A DNA stretch of 64,000 nucleotides. Origin: Bacteroidota bacterium. Lineage in GTDB: Bacteria; Bacteroidota; Bacteroidia; AKYH767-A; OLB10. Positions within the stretch are counted from its first letter, which is position 1. Every line of letters starts with the position of its first letter. The notes under the pieces were generated by a model. That model was given only the letters and a program-made list of their open reading frames with translations. It was not told where the DNA came from and made no database searches. The translations under genes were made by a program, and so were the position numbers. Location of the stretch: the NCBI GenBank assembly GCA_016717325.1, contig JADKFV010000007.1, forward strand, positions 124,001 through 188,000. Direction: 5' to 3'. Positions 43,420 through 50,930 of this stretch are shown here, one piece after another.

Positions 43420-44554
43420 CGTTTGTTTTTTTTGTAACTGTACTGTGTATAATTTGTTTGCGCAGCAGTGTTTGTATTTCACTATTCAATTCTATGTCTT
43501 CGGGGTTAGTAATTATTTTGTTGTTCTGCATCACTATTGCAAAACCTTTTTGTAAGATTGTTTGTGGGCTAAGGTTTTTTATGCGTTGTTTATAATGAAC
43601 CAAGTTGCTTTTTGCCGATTCTATTAAGTCATCCACCACATCAAAAAATCTATCGCGCAGCGATTCCAGGTCCTGCTCAAAATTCATATTGTTGTCTAGA
43701 ATATACGTTGCTACTTCAGTTGGTGTTTTGTGTTGCCTCGCCATTAAATCGGAAATGCTTGTATTGCGGTCATGACCAATGCCGGTGAATATGGGAACAG
43801 GAAACAATGCAATGGCCTGTGCAAGATTATAATCGTTGAATGATTTAAAATCGATATCGCTGCCACCGCCTCTTACTATTGCAACCAAATCAAATTGTTG
43901 TTTTGATGATTGTATAAGTTGCAACTGTTGTAAAATTAACCGGCTGGAATTATCGCCCTGAATGGTGGTAAGAAATGGTGTAATAGAAAATGCATAACCA
44001 TATTTATTTTTTTCTATCACGGTATAAAAATCGCGTTGTCCGTCAGAGTTAGGCGCGGTAATCAAAGCAATATTTTGAATAACAAGTGGCAGTTGAGTTC
44101 TATTATTAATTGTAGAATAATTTCCACTACTCAATAGTTGGATAGAAGGATTTTCGCGCACCAATTTTTCAAGCGTTTGTTTGCGTTCCAATTCGAGCTT
44201 ACCAATGGCATAGGCATAATCTATATCAAGCACTTCGAGGTCGAGCCCATAGCGTTTGTGAAATCGCACACGTACACAACAGGTAATTTCGAGTCCGCTT
44301 GCAAATATTTGCTGTGTATTGGTTTCAAAATTTTCGATGGCACTATAAGTATTTGCCCAAAACACGGCTTTCATTTCAGCAGTAATAATGTTGCCATTTT
44401 TTTCGATAAACTTTAGAAAACACCAACGTTTATCGGGCTGTTTTTTTACATCGGTAATTTCGGCCTTTATCCAAAATGTCTTGCCCGCAAATGCCATACG
44501 CATAGTAGCATCTATTTCATTTATCAGCTCCGAAAGTTTTTGAGGATTGGTCAT
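43409..44554 (-). CDS. xseA: Exodeoxyribonuclease VII large subunit
   Basis: 381 residues. An N-terminal OB-fold (FWIKAEITDVKKQPDKRWCFLKFIE) and the catalytic region (VRGGGSDIDFKSFNDYNLAQAIALFPVPIFTGIGHDRNTSISDLMARQHKTPTEVATYI) identify XseA; a coiled-coil region follows. With XseB it degrades single-stranded DNA into oligonucleotides. At the low end of the family's length range. Confidence 0.96.
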   Translation of the reverse strand: MTNPQKLSELINEIDATMRMAFAGKTFWIKAEITDVKKQPDKRWCFLKFIEKNGNIITAEMKAVFWANTYSAIENFETNTQQIFASGLEITCCVRVRFHKRYGLDLEVLDIDYAYAIGKLELERKQTLEKLVRENPSIQLLSSGNYSTINNRTQLPLVIQNIALITAPNSDGQRDFYTVIEKNKYGYAFSITPFLTTIQGDNSSRLILQQLQLIQSSKQQFDLVAIVRGGGSDIDFKSFNDYNLAQAIALFPVPIFTGIGHDRNTSISDLMARQHKTPTEVATYILDNNMNFEQDLESLRDRFFDVVDDLIESAKSNLVHYKQRIKNLSPQTILQKGFAIVMQNNKIITNPEDIELNSEIQTLLRKQIIHSTVTKKTNDEK

Positions 44555-44650
44555 TTTTTATTTTACTTTTTCAAAAACATGTGCAAAAATCAATGATATA
44601 AAATACAAATAAGTTGCATTGGGTCCGCACTTTTTTTTACCCGAAGAAAT

Positions 44651-45409
44651 TTATTCTTTAGCTGCATAAATAAAATGCCAATTCATTAATACAGGACCGG
44701 AAATTTGTAATCGTGAGCCATCCATCATTTTTTGCGTATAAGTTTGCATATTATTGTGCTCGGGCTTTGGCAGGTCGATATCAATTTCGAAAGGAGTAAA
44801 TTTAAATATTTTATATCCATTGTTCTGAAAATACTTTTCGATCCTTGGCAACGAATAAATATTATAAAACGAAGCTCTAACATTTAAATCATCATCGGCA
44901 TTTTGAAATTCTTTAATCTCAATTTTGCAATCTATCAATCCGTCATAAAATAAAGAAGTGAGTGCAATCCAATCAGGATTTAATGCTATCATATTTTTTA
45001 ATGCGGTTTCATATTCAGGCAGCCACGATAACGTTTGATAACTAACTATACCATTATACGCATCTTTATATTTTTGTAAATCGGCACTGTACAAATCGGC
45101 ATATTCAAGTTTGCAATTGGTAATACCTTGCTCGGTCATAAATGCGTTGCCCTGCATTACCAACTCATCATTTATATCCAATCCTAAAAAATTACAAAAT
45201 GGAAACTGCTGATTCATGTAATAAATATTAGAGCCTTTGCCTGTGCCAATGTCCAAAATATTCATGGCAGATTTTTTTTCCATAGCACCAATATCCTCAA
45301 GCCACTCGCAAAACTTTACTGTACTTCGGTAGGGCGTTACAAACTGTCGATCGAAATAATCGATATTCAAATTGTTTTTCCATTCATCTAATCGTTGTGA
45401 TGCAGGCAT
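44651..45409 (-). CDS. Class I SAM-dependent methyltransferase
   Basis: About 252 residues from the ATG at 45409 (PASQRLDEWKNNLNIDYFDRQFVTPYRST). Motif I NILDIGTGKGSNIYYMNQQF and the acidic ribose-binding LGLDIND are clear, then YADLYSAD. The N-terminal part resembles methyltransferases acting on small molecules or sugars, but the acceptor is unknown. No neighbouring gene indicates a pathway. Confidence 0.85.
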   Translation of the reverse strand: MPASQRLDEWKNNLNIDYFDRQFVTPYRSTVKFCEWLEDIGAMEKKSAMNILDIGTGKGSNIYYMNQQFPFCNFLGLDINDELVMQGNAFMTEQGITNCKLEYADLYSADLQKYKDAYNGIVSYQTLSWLPEYETALKNMIALNPDWIALTSLFYDGLIDCKIEIKEFQNADDDLNVRASFYNIYSLPRIEKYFQNNGYKIFKFTPFEIDIDLPKPEHNNMQTYTQKMMDGSRLQISGPVLMNWHFIYAAKE

Positions 45410-45445
45410 ATTTATTATTTTATTTTTTTTGAAATGATAAATCAA

Positions 45446-45589
45446 AAACTAAAACTGTATTGGTGGCGAATGTAATTTATTAGAAAATACAATTTGAATA
45501 AACACCCAAAACCAATGAGTGGCAGAGATGCTTCGCAGTTCGAGAATACTCACTGTGACACACAGCATGGCAAAGTAAGCCACAAAATA
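45446..45589. other. Intergenic region with decayed repeats
   Basis: Includes GGCAGAGATGCTTCGCAG at 45521 and the 20-mer CAGTTCGAGAATACTCACTG at 45536-45555, which also occurs reversed at 14534-14553. No gene. Confidence 0.5.
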
Positions 45590-45718
45590 ACTAATAACTA
45601 TTTCGTTCCTCAGTATGTCAAAGTCAACAACCAAATAACTCAATAACAAAATAACTAATAACTATTTCACACAATGACCATCCTCACAATGACCAATGAC
45701 TAGAATTCACAATGACCT
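45590..45718. repeat. A/C-rich dispersed repeat
   Basis: The same words as at 1919-2045 (CAACAACCAAATAACTCAATAACAA, ACTAATAACTATTTCACA, AATGACCAATGACTA), ending at the aminotransferase stop codon. Confidence 0.7.
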
Positions 45719-45720
45719 CT

Positions 45721-47046
45721 TTAAATGCATGCCTCATCAGCAATTTCTAACGCTTGTGAAATAATATTCAGGCCCTCGTCAATTTGTTCTTTAGTAATAC
45801 AAAGTGGAGGCGCAATAAAAATATAATTCCACCGCACAAAAGTATACATGCCTAACTCTTTAATTTTTGCAGCAACTTTATTCATCACTTCCATTTCGTT
45901 TGGCTTTGCATTAAATGGTGCCATAGGCTCTTTCGTATCACGATTTTTTACAAGTTCAATACAGCCTAATAAACCTGTGTTGCGAAAATCACCTATACTT
46001 CTGTGTTTTGTTTTTAATTTTTCTACTTCTTGTTCTACGTATACACCCATGGTTGCAGCGTTGGCTACCATGTTTTCGTCTTCATATATTTTTATCACTT
46101 CGAGTGCGGCTGCACAAGCCACAGCATGTGCCGAGTATGTAAGACCTATCATCATGGGTTTATCATTGTATGCATTGGCAATGGTATCGCTCACTATCAA
46201 TGCGCCAAGCGGTATGTAACCTGCAGTAATTCCTTTGGCCGTAGCAATCATATCGGGCACTACGCCATGTACATCTACACCAAACCATTTGCCGGTGCGG
46301 CCCCATCCACTCATTACTTCATCAGCAATTAAAAGTATGCCATGCTTATCGCACAGAGCACGTATTTTTTTCAAGTAATCAGGCGGATATTTTATGCATC
46401 CCGATGACCCACTTTCACCTTCCATTATTATTGCTGCAACTGTTTCGGGGCCTTCAAATTCTATAACACGTTCAATGTGACTCACACATTCGCGCGAGCA
46501 CGTATTTATTTCTTTACCCCACGGACAACGATAGCAATATGGATCTTCTACATGTATAACATTGGGCATTTGTTGCGAATCGCTTGCCAGTTTGCGCGGG
46601 TCACCACCAGCAGTCATTGCACCGTACGATGCACCGTGAAAAGCACGATAGCGAGCAATAATTTTATAGCGTCCGGTATACAGCCGCGCAAGTTTTATGG
46701 CATTGTCTATCGATGTTGCACCACATACAGTAAACAATGTTTTTGTAAGATTGCCTGTAGTAATTTCAGCGATTTTTTTTCCCAGTTCGCCACGCACTTC
46801 GGTAACGCAGCTTGGTGTTACATAACTTACCTTTTGCATTTGTTTTACCACAGCATCGGTTACACGTTGGTTGCCATGGCCTATATTTACATTCATCAGC
46901 CCCGATGAAAAATCTATATAGCGCCTATCATCGGCAGTATATAAATAAACGCCTTTAGCATGTGTAACTTCGAGCGGAGAAATTCCCTTTTGCTTACTCC
47001 AGGAGAAGAGAGTATAGTCGAGATTGTCATTGGTCATTTTTGTCAT
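45721..47046 (-). CDS. Class III omega-aminotransferase (beta-alanine / 3-aminoisobutyrate type)
   Basis: 441 residues. PLP features: GATSIDNAIKLAR (phosphate binding), RAFHGASYGAMTAGG, LLIADEVMSGWGRTG with the conserved Asp, and the Schiff-base Lys in IATAKGITAGYIPLGALIVS. An unusual Cys-rich loop (PYCYRCPWGKEINTCSREC) is inserted around residue 165. The first residues MTKMTND are encoded by the dispersed repeat, so the natural start is uncertain; LDYTLFSWSKQKG is the first conserved block. Proximity to mmsA suggests it makes malonate or methylmalonate semialdehyde from an omega-amino acid. The exact substrate is inferred. Confidence 0.9.
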   Translation of the reverse strand: MTKMTNDNLDYTLFSWSKQKGISPLEVTHAKGVYLYTADDRRYIDFSSGLMNVNIGHGNQRVTDAVVKQMQKVSYVTPSCVTEVRGELGKKIAEITTGNLTKTLFTVCGATSIDNAIKLARLYTGRYKIIARYRAFHGASYGAMTAGGDPRKLASDSQQMPNVIHVEDPYCYRCPWGKEINTCSRECVSHIERVIEFEGPETVAAIIMEGESGSSGCIKYPPDYLKKIRALCDKHGILLIADEVMSGWGRTGKWFGVDVHGVVPDMIATAKGITAGYIPLGALIVSDTIANAYNDKPMMIGLTYSAHAVACAAALEVIKIYEDENMVANAATMGVYVEQEVEKLKTKHRSIGDFRNTGLLGCIELVKNRDTKEPMAPFNAKPNEMEVMNKVAAKIKELGMYTFVRWNYIFIAPPLCITKEQIDEGLNIISQALEIADEACI

Positions 47047-47160
47047 TGGTCATTATTTAATTCTGTCATTGGTCATTCTGTATTCCGGTCAGTGGTTATT
47101 GCGTTTTCCATTACTATCGAAATAAGCAATAACTGCCGGTCATTGGTCATTCAATATTTT
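47017..47160. repeat. Dispersed repeat, inverted copy (TCATTGGTCATT type)
   Basis: TTGTCATTGGTCATT, CTGTCATTGGTCATTCTG and CCGGTCATTGGTCATT are the reverse complement of the AATGACCAATGACA words at the other sites. The repeat overlaps the start of the aminotransferase gene. Confidence 0.7.
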
Positions 47161-47200
47161 ACCATTACATTTATTTATCAAAGGAAATAAATCTAATATT

Positions 47201-47572
47201 TCAACTTCCTTGATTGGTTGGCTTACCAATTGCTTTGATATAATTATTTAATTTTTTTCCCAGCTCATTCATTTCTATTTGTAAAACTTCAAAATCCATA
47301 TCATTAATTAATTTTCGTTGATGGGCTTTTGTAATCCAGGTTTTTGTTTCGAATAAAGAACCACGAGCACAAAAACAGAAATTTTTATTTTCAAGAAAAT
47401 GATATCTCCCAAAACCTTCACTAATATTTGCTGAAATGGAATCTGTTGATTTTACTAATTGTTTTCCAATAGTATCTTTTTCAAAATAATTCCATTTCTC
47501 TACAATGCTCCAAACTTTTTCGCCAAGTGTCATAGATAGATTAAATACTTGTAGTTCATGTAAACTTGTCAT
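47201..47572 (-). CDS. Four-helix-bundle protein (S23 / 23S rRNA intervening-sequence type)
   Basis: 123 residues with the family's blocks: LQVFNLSMTLGEKVWSIVEKW, DTIGKQLVKSTDSISANISEGFGR and ETKTWITKAHQRKLI. Family members occur in 23S rRNA intervening sequences in some bacteria but are mostly free-standing in Bacteroidota, where their role is unknown. Here it is isolated within a repeat-rich accessory stretch. Confidence 0.9.
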   Translation of the reverse strand: MTSLHELQVFNLSMTLGEKVWSIVEKWNYFEKDTIGKQLVKSTDSISANISEGFGRYHFLENKNFCFCARGSLFETKTWITKAHQRKLINDMDFEVLQIEMNELGKKLNNYIKAIGKPTNQGS

Positions 47573-47683
47573 AACTCACATTGTTTGCTACAAATGAAAC
47601 GAAACAAATTTTAAAATACGAAAAAAAAATTTGCACCAATATTCAACTAATGATCTCAAATGAGCAACAAGAAAAATTCAAAT

Positions 47684-47757
47684 GACAATACCTATGACCA
47701 ATGCCTGGCAGAGATTGCTTCTTGCCTTACAATGACGATAATGACAAATGACAAGTA
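47684..47757. repeat. Dispersed repeat next to the IS3 insertion
   Basis: AATGACAATACCTATGACCAATG, then GGCAGAGATTGCTTCTTGCC and ACAATGACGATAATGACAAATG. This is the left flank of the palindrome into which the IS element is inserted. Confidence 0.6.
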
Positions 47758-47863
47758 TGCCGACACTTTGGTCTGTCTAGTCCTGAAAAAAGTTTACACA
47801 TTTTGTTTAAAATCCGTGTGCAAGTTTACACATTTAAAATAATCCTGAATACCGTTTACATTC

Positions 47864-47871
47864 TATATTTG
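47864..47871 (+). promoter_or_regulatory. Candidate outward -7 box inside the IS left end
   Basis: TATATTTG in TTCTATATTTGCATCAC, reading rightward (antisense to the transposase). No matching -33 TTTG is visible. Confidence 0.3.
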
Positions 47872-48024
47872 CATCACTGGCAAAAGCGGAAGTAGGCTCT
47901 GCAGAGGTGCAACCTACCAGGAAATAAACCAGTGTGTGACGAAGTATATCGTTCTATAAGGCCAAGAGTAACAGCTTGGGTTTTGTGCGAGAGATATATT
48001 AAGAACACCCAATGCCTAAAAAAC

Positions 48025-48708
48025 CTATTCCATAATTACCTCCTTTTCCTTTTTTAATTTGCAATAATTCTTCCATAGTTTTTTTAATGTACCTTCTTTT
48101 TGATGAGCCTCCACTGGCTTCAAATTTTCAATACTATTGTGTGGCCGTAAATAATTGTAAGTGCTACATGCCTTTGCAATTGCAGTTTTGGCTTTGCCAA
48201 AATCTGCAAATTTATCTTCCAAAAGTTCTGTTTTCAATATTCCATTTACACGTTCGGCCACGGCATTTTCCCTTGGGTCGCCATTCTGTGTCATGCTTAT
48301 TTTTACGCCATTGTGCTTTAATAGGTTCACATATACATCACAACAATATTGAACACCTCTATCGCTGTGGTGAATTAAATTTTCAATAGTAGTATTAGCC
48401 TTCAATGCCATTTTCAATGCCATCAAAGGACCTTGTGCGGAAAGGTCACAATGCAAATAGAAGCCAACAATTTTATGACTATATGCATCTGTAATCAAAC
48501 TCAAATAGGCGAAACCTTTTTGCAAATGGATATATGTGATGTCGCTTACCCATAGCTGGTTTGGAGCAAGTGGAATGAATTCTTTAATAAGATTTGGATA
48601 CTTCTTATAACGATGTTTTGATAATGTTGTAACACAGCCTCTGCGCTTGCGCTTGGTCACTAACATGCCGTGCTCCGCAAGCAAATCAAAAAAGCCCATC
48701 CCCGCCAA
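48025..48708 (-). CDS. IS3-family transposase orfB, catalytic part (frame broken at 48695)
   Basis: 227-residue frame with the rve integrase core. DDE residues: Asp in QLWVSDITYIHL, Asp in IHHSDRGVQY, and Glu in ENAVAERVNGILKTE with the usual downstream Lys. It ends in the C-terminal ...NYCKLKKEKEVIME. It is separated from the upstream part of orfB by a shift: removing one G of GGG (plus-strand CCC 48695-48697) restores HSFQIG-x-DGFFDLLAEHGML. The element is probably inactive unless this is a sequencing error. Confidence 0.88.
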   Translation of the reverse strand: MAGMGFFDLLAEHGMLVTKRKRRGCVTTLSKHRYKKYPNLIKEFIPLAPNQLWVSDITYIHLQKGFAYLSLITDAYSHKIVGFYLHCDLSAQGPLMALKMALKANTTIENLIHHSDRGVQYCCDVYVNLLKHNGVKISMTQNGDPRENAVAERVNGILKTELLEDKFADFGKAKTAIAKACSTYNYLRPHNSIENLKPVEAHQKEGTLKKLWKNYCKLKKEKEVIME

Positions 48709-48951
48709 TTTGAAAACTGTGGGCCGACAAAAAATCTTGCATTTCGTGCAATAATTTTCGTGTGCCTAATCGCTTCTGAAACTTCCGAAGTCGCAACACT
48801 TCTTCGATTATTAAATGCGATTCATACGCTTTTTGCTGTACGTACTTAATGCCCTGATAGTAAGCTTGCCTACTATTACCAAGAAGCAAACAAAGGTCTG
48901 TTACACAACGCGGACTCCTTTGCTCTAATGTTTCTACCGCTTGGTGCCAGA
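48686..48951 (-). CDS. IS3-family transposase orfB, N-terminal part
   Basis: Reached by -1 frameshifting from orfA: after the heptamer the -1 frame reads VWHQAVETLEQRSPRCVTDLC, then LLGNSRQAYYQGIKYVQQKAY and LRKFQKRLGTRKLLHEMQDFL, the typical HTH_21 region of IS3 transposases. It stops at TGA near 48686 because of the indel at 48695. Confidence 0.8.
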
Positions 48952-49269
48952 CTTTTTTCTGATATCAATTTTTAATTGATCTTCGGCAATGTCTATCATC
49001 GTATTAAGCAACTCGTTGTACAGTTTTGCTTTGCGAAGTTCTTCTCGCAAAGCTTTTACATCGCATTCCTGTTGCTCATAGAATTGAATGGTTTCTGTTG
49101 GTGTTTTTAATTTCTGCACATGATGGCCTTTAAATTTTGTAACCCACGAATGTATTATTCTATAATCAACTCCATGCAGTGATTGCATTTGCCGAAATGT
49201 CTTTTCACCTAATAAATACTCGGCTATGATAGCCTCTTTTTCTTCATTTGTCTTTTGTTTACTTATCAT
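48934..49269 (-). CDS. IS3-family transposase orfA
   Basis: 111 residues with a helix-turn-helix (KEAIIAEYLLGEKTFRQMQSLHGVDYRIIHSWVTKF) and a C-terminal leucine-zipper-like helix (EQQECDVKALREELRKAKLYNELLNTMIDIAEDQL). The stop lies just after the slippery sequence A-AAA-AAG (zero frame AGA AAA AAG), the classic signal for making the OrfAB fusion transposase in this family. Confidence 0.92.
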   Translation of the reverse strand: MISKQKTNEEKEAIIAEYLLGEKTFRQMQSLHGVDYRIIHSWVTKFKGHHVQKLKTPTETIQFYEQQECDVKALREELRKAKLYNELLNTMIDIAEDQLKIDIRKKSGTKR

Positions 49270-49335
49270 TTTTTTTCCTTTAATAAGCGTAAACCTATTT
49301 CAGGACGAGACAGTCGGCATCCCGACCGAAGTGTC

Positions 49336-49378
49336 GGGGTTCAAAATGACCAATAACCATCCTCAATGACCATTGACA
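49336..49378. repeat. Dispersed repeat between the IS and mmsA
   Basis: AAAATGACCAATAACCATCC and TCAATGACCATTGACAAATA belong to the same family as at 1919-2045. Confidence 0.6.
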
Positions 49379-49382
49379 AATA

Positions 49383-50852
49383 TTAAGACATCCAATTAGT
49401 CTTCGCCTCGGCATTCCACTTGATGGAAGTTTTTTTCATTTGTGTCCAAAACTGAATGGAGCTTTCGCCTGTTATATCGCCTACCCCAAATTTGCTTTCA
49501 TTCCATCCGCCAAAAGAAAATGGTTCGCGGGGAACAGGTACGCCAATGTTTATACCTATCATTCCGGCACTGGCTTTTTCCATTATGTAACGTGCAACAC
49601 CTCCGCTTTGTGTAAACACCGATGCAGCATTTCCATAAGGCGAACTGTTTTCTATTGCCAATGCTTCGTCAACATTTGCTGCACGCATAATTGCTATCAC
49701 AGGACCAAACACTTCTTCTTTTGCAATGGCCATATCGGGAGTTACAAAATCTATTACTGTAGGCCCAACATAAAAACCATTTTCCTTTCCTTCCACTTTA
49801 TAATTTCGTCCATCAACCAAAACTTTTGCACCGGCTTTTTCGGCTTCGGTAATGTAACGTTCTATGCGTGCTTTTGCTTGTGCACTAATTACAGCACCAA
49901 GGTTTTGTCCGGGAATTATTTTTCGTGCCTCGTCACATATTTTCGCGATTATATGATCGACAGGACCAACAGCTACCATTGCTGAAGCGGCCATACAACG
50001 TTGTCCCGCACAGCCACTCATAGATGCTGTTACGTTCGATGCGGTCATATCGGCATGGGCATCGGGCATCACTATCAAATGATTTTTTGCACCACCAAGA
50101 GCTACGCAACGTTTCAAACTATTGCACGATCGTTTGTACACAATTTTTGCAACGGTGGTGCTGCCTACAAACGAAACCGCTTCAATACCGGGATGATCGC
50201 ATATGGCTTCAACCATTTCTTTATCGCCATTTACAATATTTAAAACACCATCGGGAAGTCCTGCTTCTTTAAGCATTTCGGCTATGCGGTTCGATGAAAT
50301 GGGAACCTGCTCACTGGGTTTTAGTATCATACAATTTCCAAGCACTAATGCATTTGGAATTGTCCAGTGCGGTACCATATGTGGAAAATTAAATGGTGCA
50401 ATAGATGCCACCACACCAAGTGGTTTGTGATCGATACGACATTCCACACCACGGCTTACTTCTAATATCCGGCCTTGTATGAGCTGCGGCATCGAACATG
50501 CAAACTCGGTAAGCTCAATACTTTTTTCTACCTCGGCAGTGGCTTCGTCAATGGTTTTGCCATTTTCAATATGCACAAGGTATGCAAGTTCTTTGATGTT
50601 TTTTTCCATCAGTGTTTTGTAGCGGAAAAATATTTGTACTCGTTCTTTTATAGGTGTTGTTGACCACGATTCGAATGCTGCCTTTGCCGATGTCACAGCA
50701 TTGTTCAATTCATTTGCTCCACTCATCGGTACCGTTGCAAGCAAACTCCCATCAACTGGTGCCAACACATTGATAGTTGCAGATGGCGAATCGATAAACG
50801 CACCATTGATATAATTTTTTATTTGTTTCGATTTTAAAATTGAAGACTCCAT
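49383..50852 (-). CDS. mmsA: CoA-acylating methylmalonate-semialdehyde dehydrogenase
   Basis: About 489 residues from the ATG at 50852 (ESSILKSKQIKNYINGAFIDS); the upstream in-frame Met adds eight residues. Features: ASIAPFNFPHMVPHWTIPNAL, LKPSEQVP, GSTTVAKIVYK, ALGGAKNHLIVMPDA, and the catalytic Cys in SGCAGQRCMAASAMVAVG (about 284). The motif QRCMA and the absence of the usual hydrolytic Glu mark the CoA-dependent branch. The enzyme oxidises (methyl)malonate semialdehyde to acetyl- or propionyl-CoA in valine, beta-alanine or inositol breakdown. Confidence 0.95.
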   Translation of the reverse strand: MESSILKSKQIKNYINGAFIDSPSATINVLAPVDGSLLATVPMSGANELNNAVTSAKAAFESWSTTPIKERVQIFFRYKTLMEKNIKELAYLVHIENGKTIDEATAEVEKSIELTEFACSMPQLIQGRILEVSRGVECRIDHKPLGVVASIAPFNFPHMVPHWTIPNALVLGNCMILKPSEQVPISSNRIAEMLKEAGLPDGVLNIVNGDKEMVEAICDHPGIEAVSFVGSTTVAKIVYKRSCNSLKRCVALGGAKNHLIVMPDAHADMTASNVTASMSGCAGQRCMAASAMVAVGPVDHIIAKICDEARKIIPGQNLGAVISAQAKARIERYITEAEKAGAKVLVDGRNYKVEGKENGFYVGPTVIDFVTPDMAIAKEEVFGPVIAIMRAANVDEALAIENSSPYGNAASVFTQSGGVARYIMEKASAGMIGINIGVPVPREPFSFGGWNESKFGVGDITGESSIQFWTQMKKTSIKWNAEAKTNWMS

Positions 50853-50930
50853 ATTGTTGATTTTAATTTTATTCAAAGATGGTTAAAATTTTGAATTGAT
50901 TTTCAATTTACAAAACTATCCTTTTGGGAA

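Larger units (their letters stand above)
47774..49312 (-). mobile_element. IS3-family insertion sequence (IS150-like group), inserted into a palindrome
   Basis: About 1,539 bp. Terminal inverted repeats: left TGTCTAGTCCTGAAA..., right (reversed) TGTCTCGTCCTGAAA..., both followed by A/G-GTTTAC. A 3-bp GTC is duplicated at both ends (47771-47773 and 49313-49315). It carries orfA (49269-48934) and a frameshifted orfB. The slippery heptamer A-AAA-AAG lies at 48958-48952, near the orfA end. About 250 bases of unexplained sequence lie between orfB and the left end. Confidence 0.88.

Noticed and set aside
47201..47572. The S23 protein as evidence of a nearby 23S rRNA intervening sequence
   Set aside because: No rRNA sequence surrounds it; free-standing members are common in this phylum.
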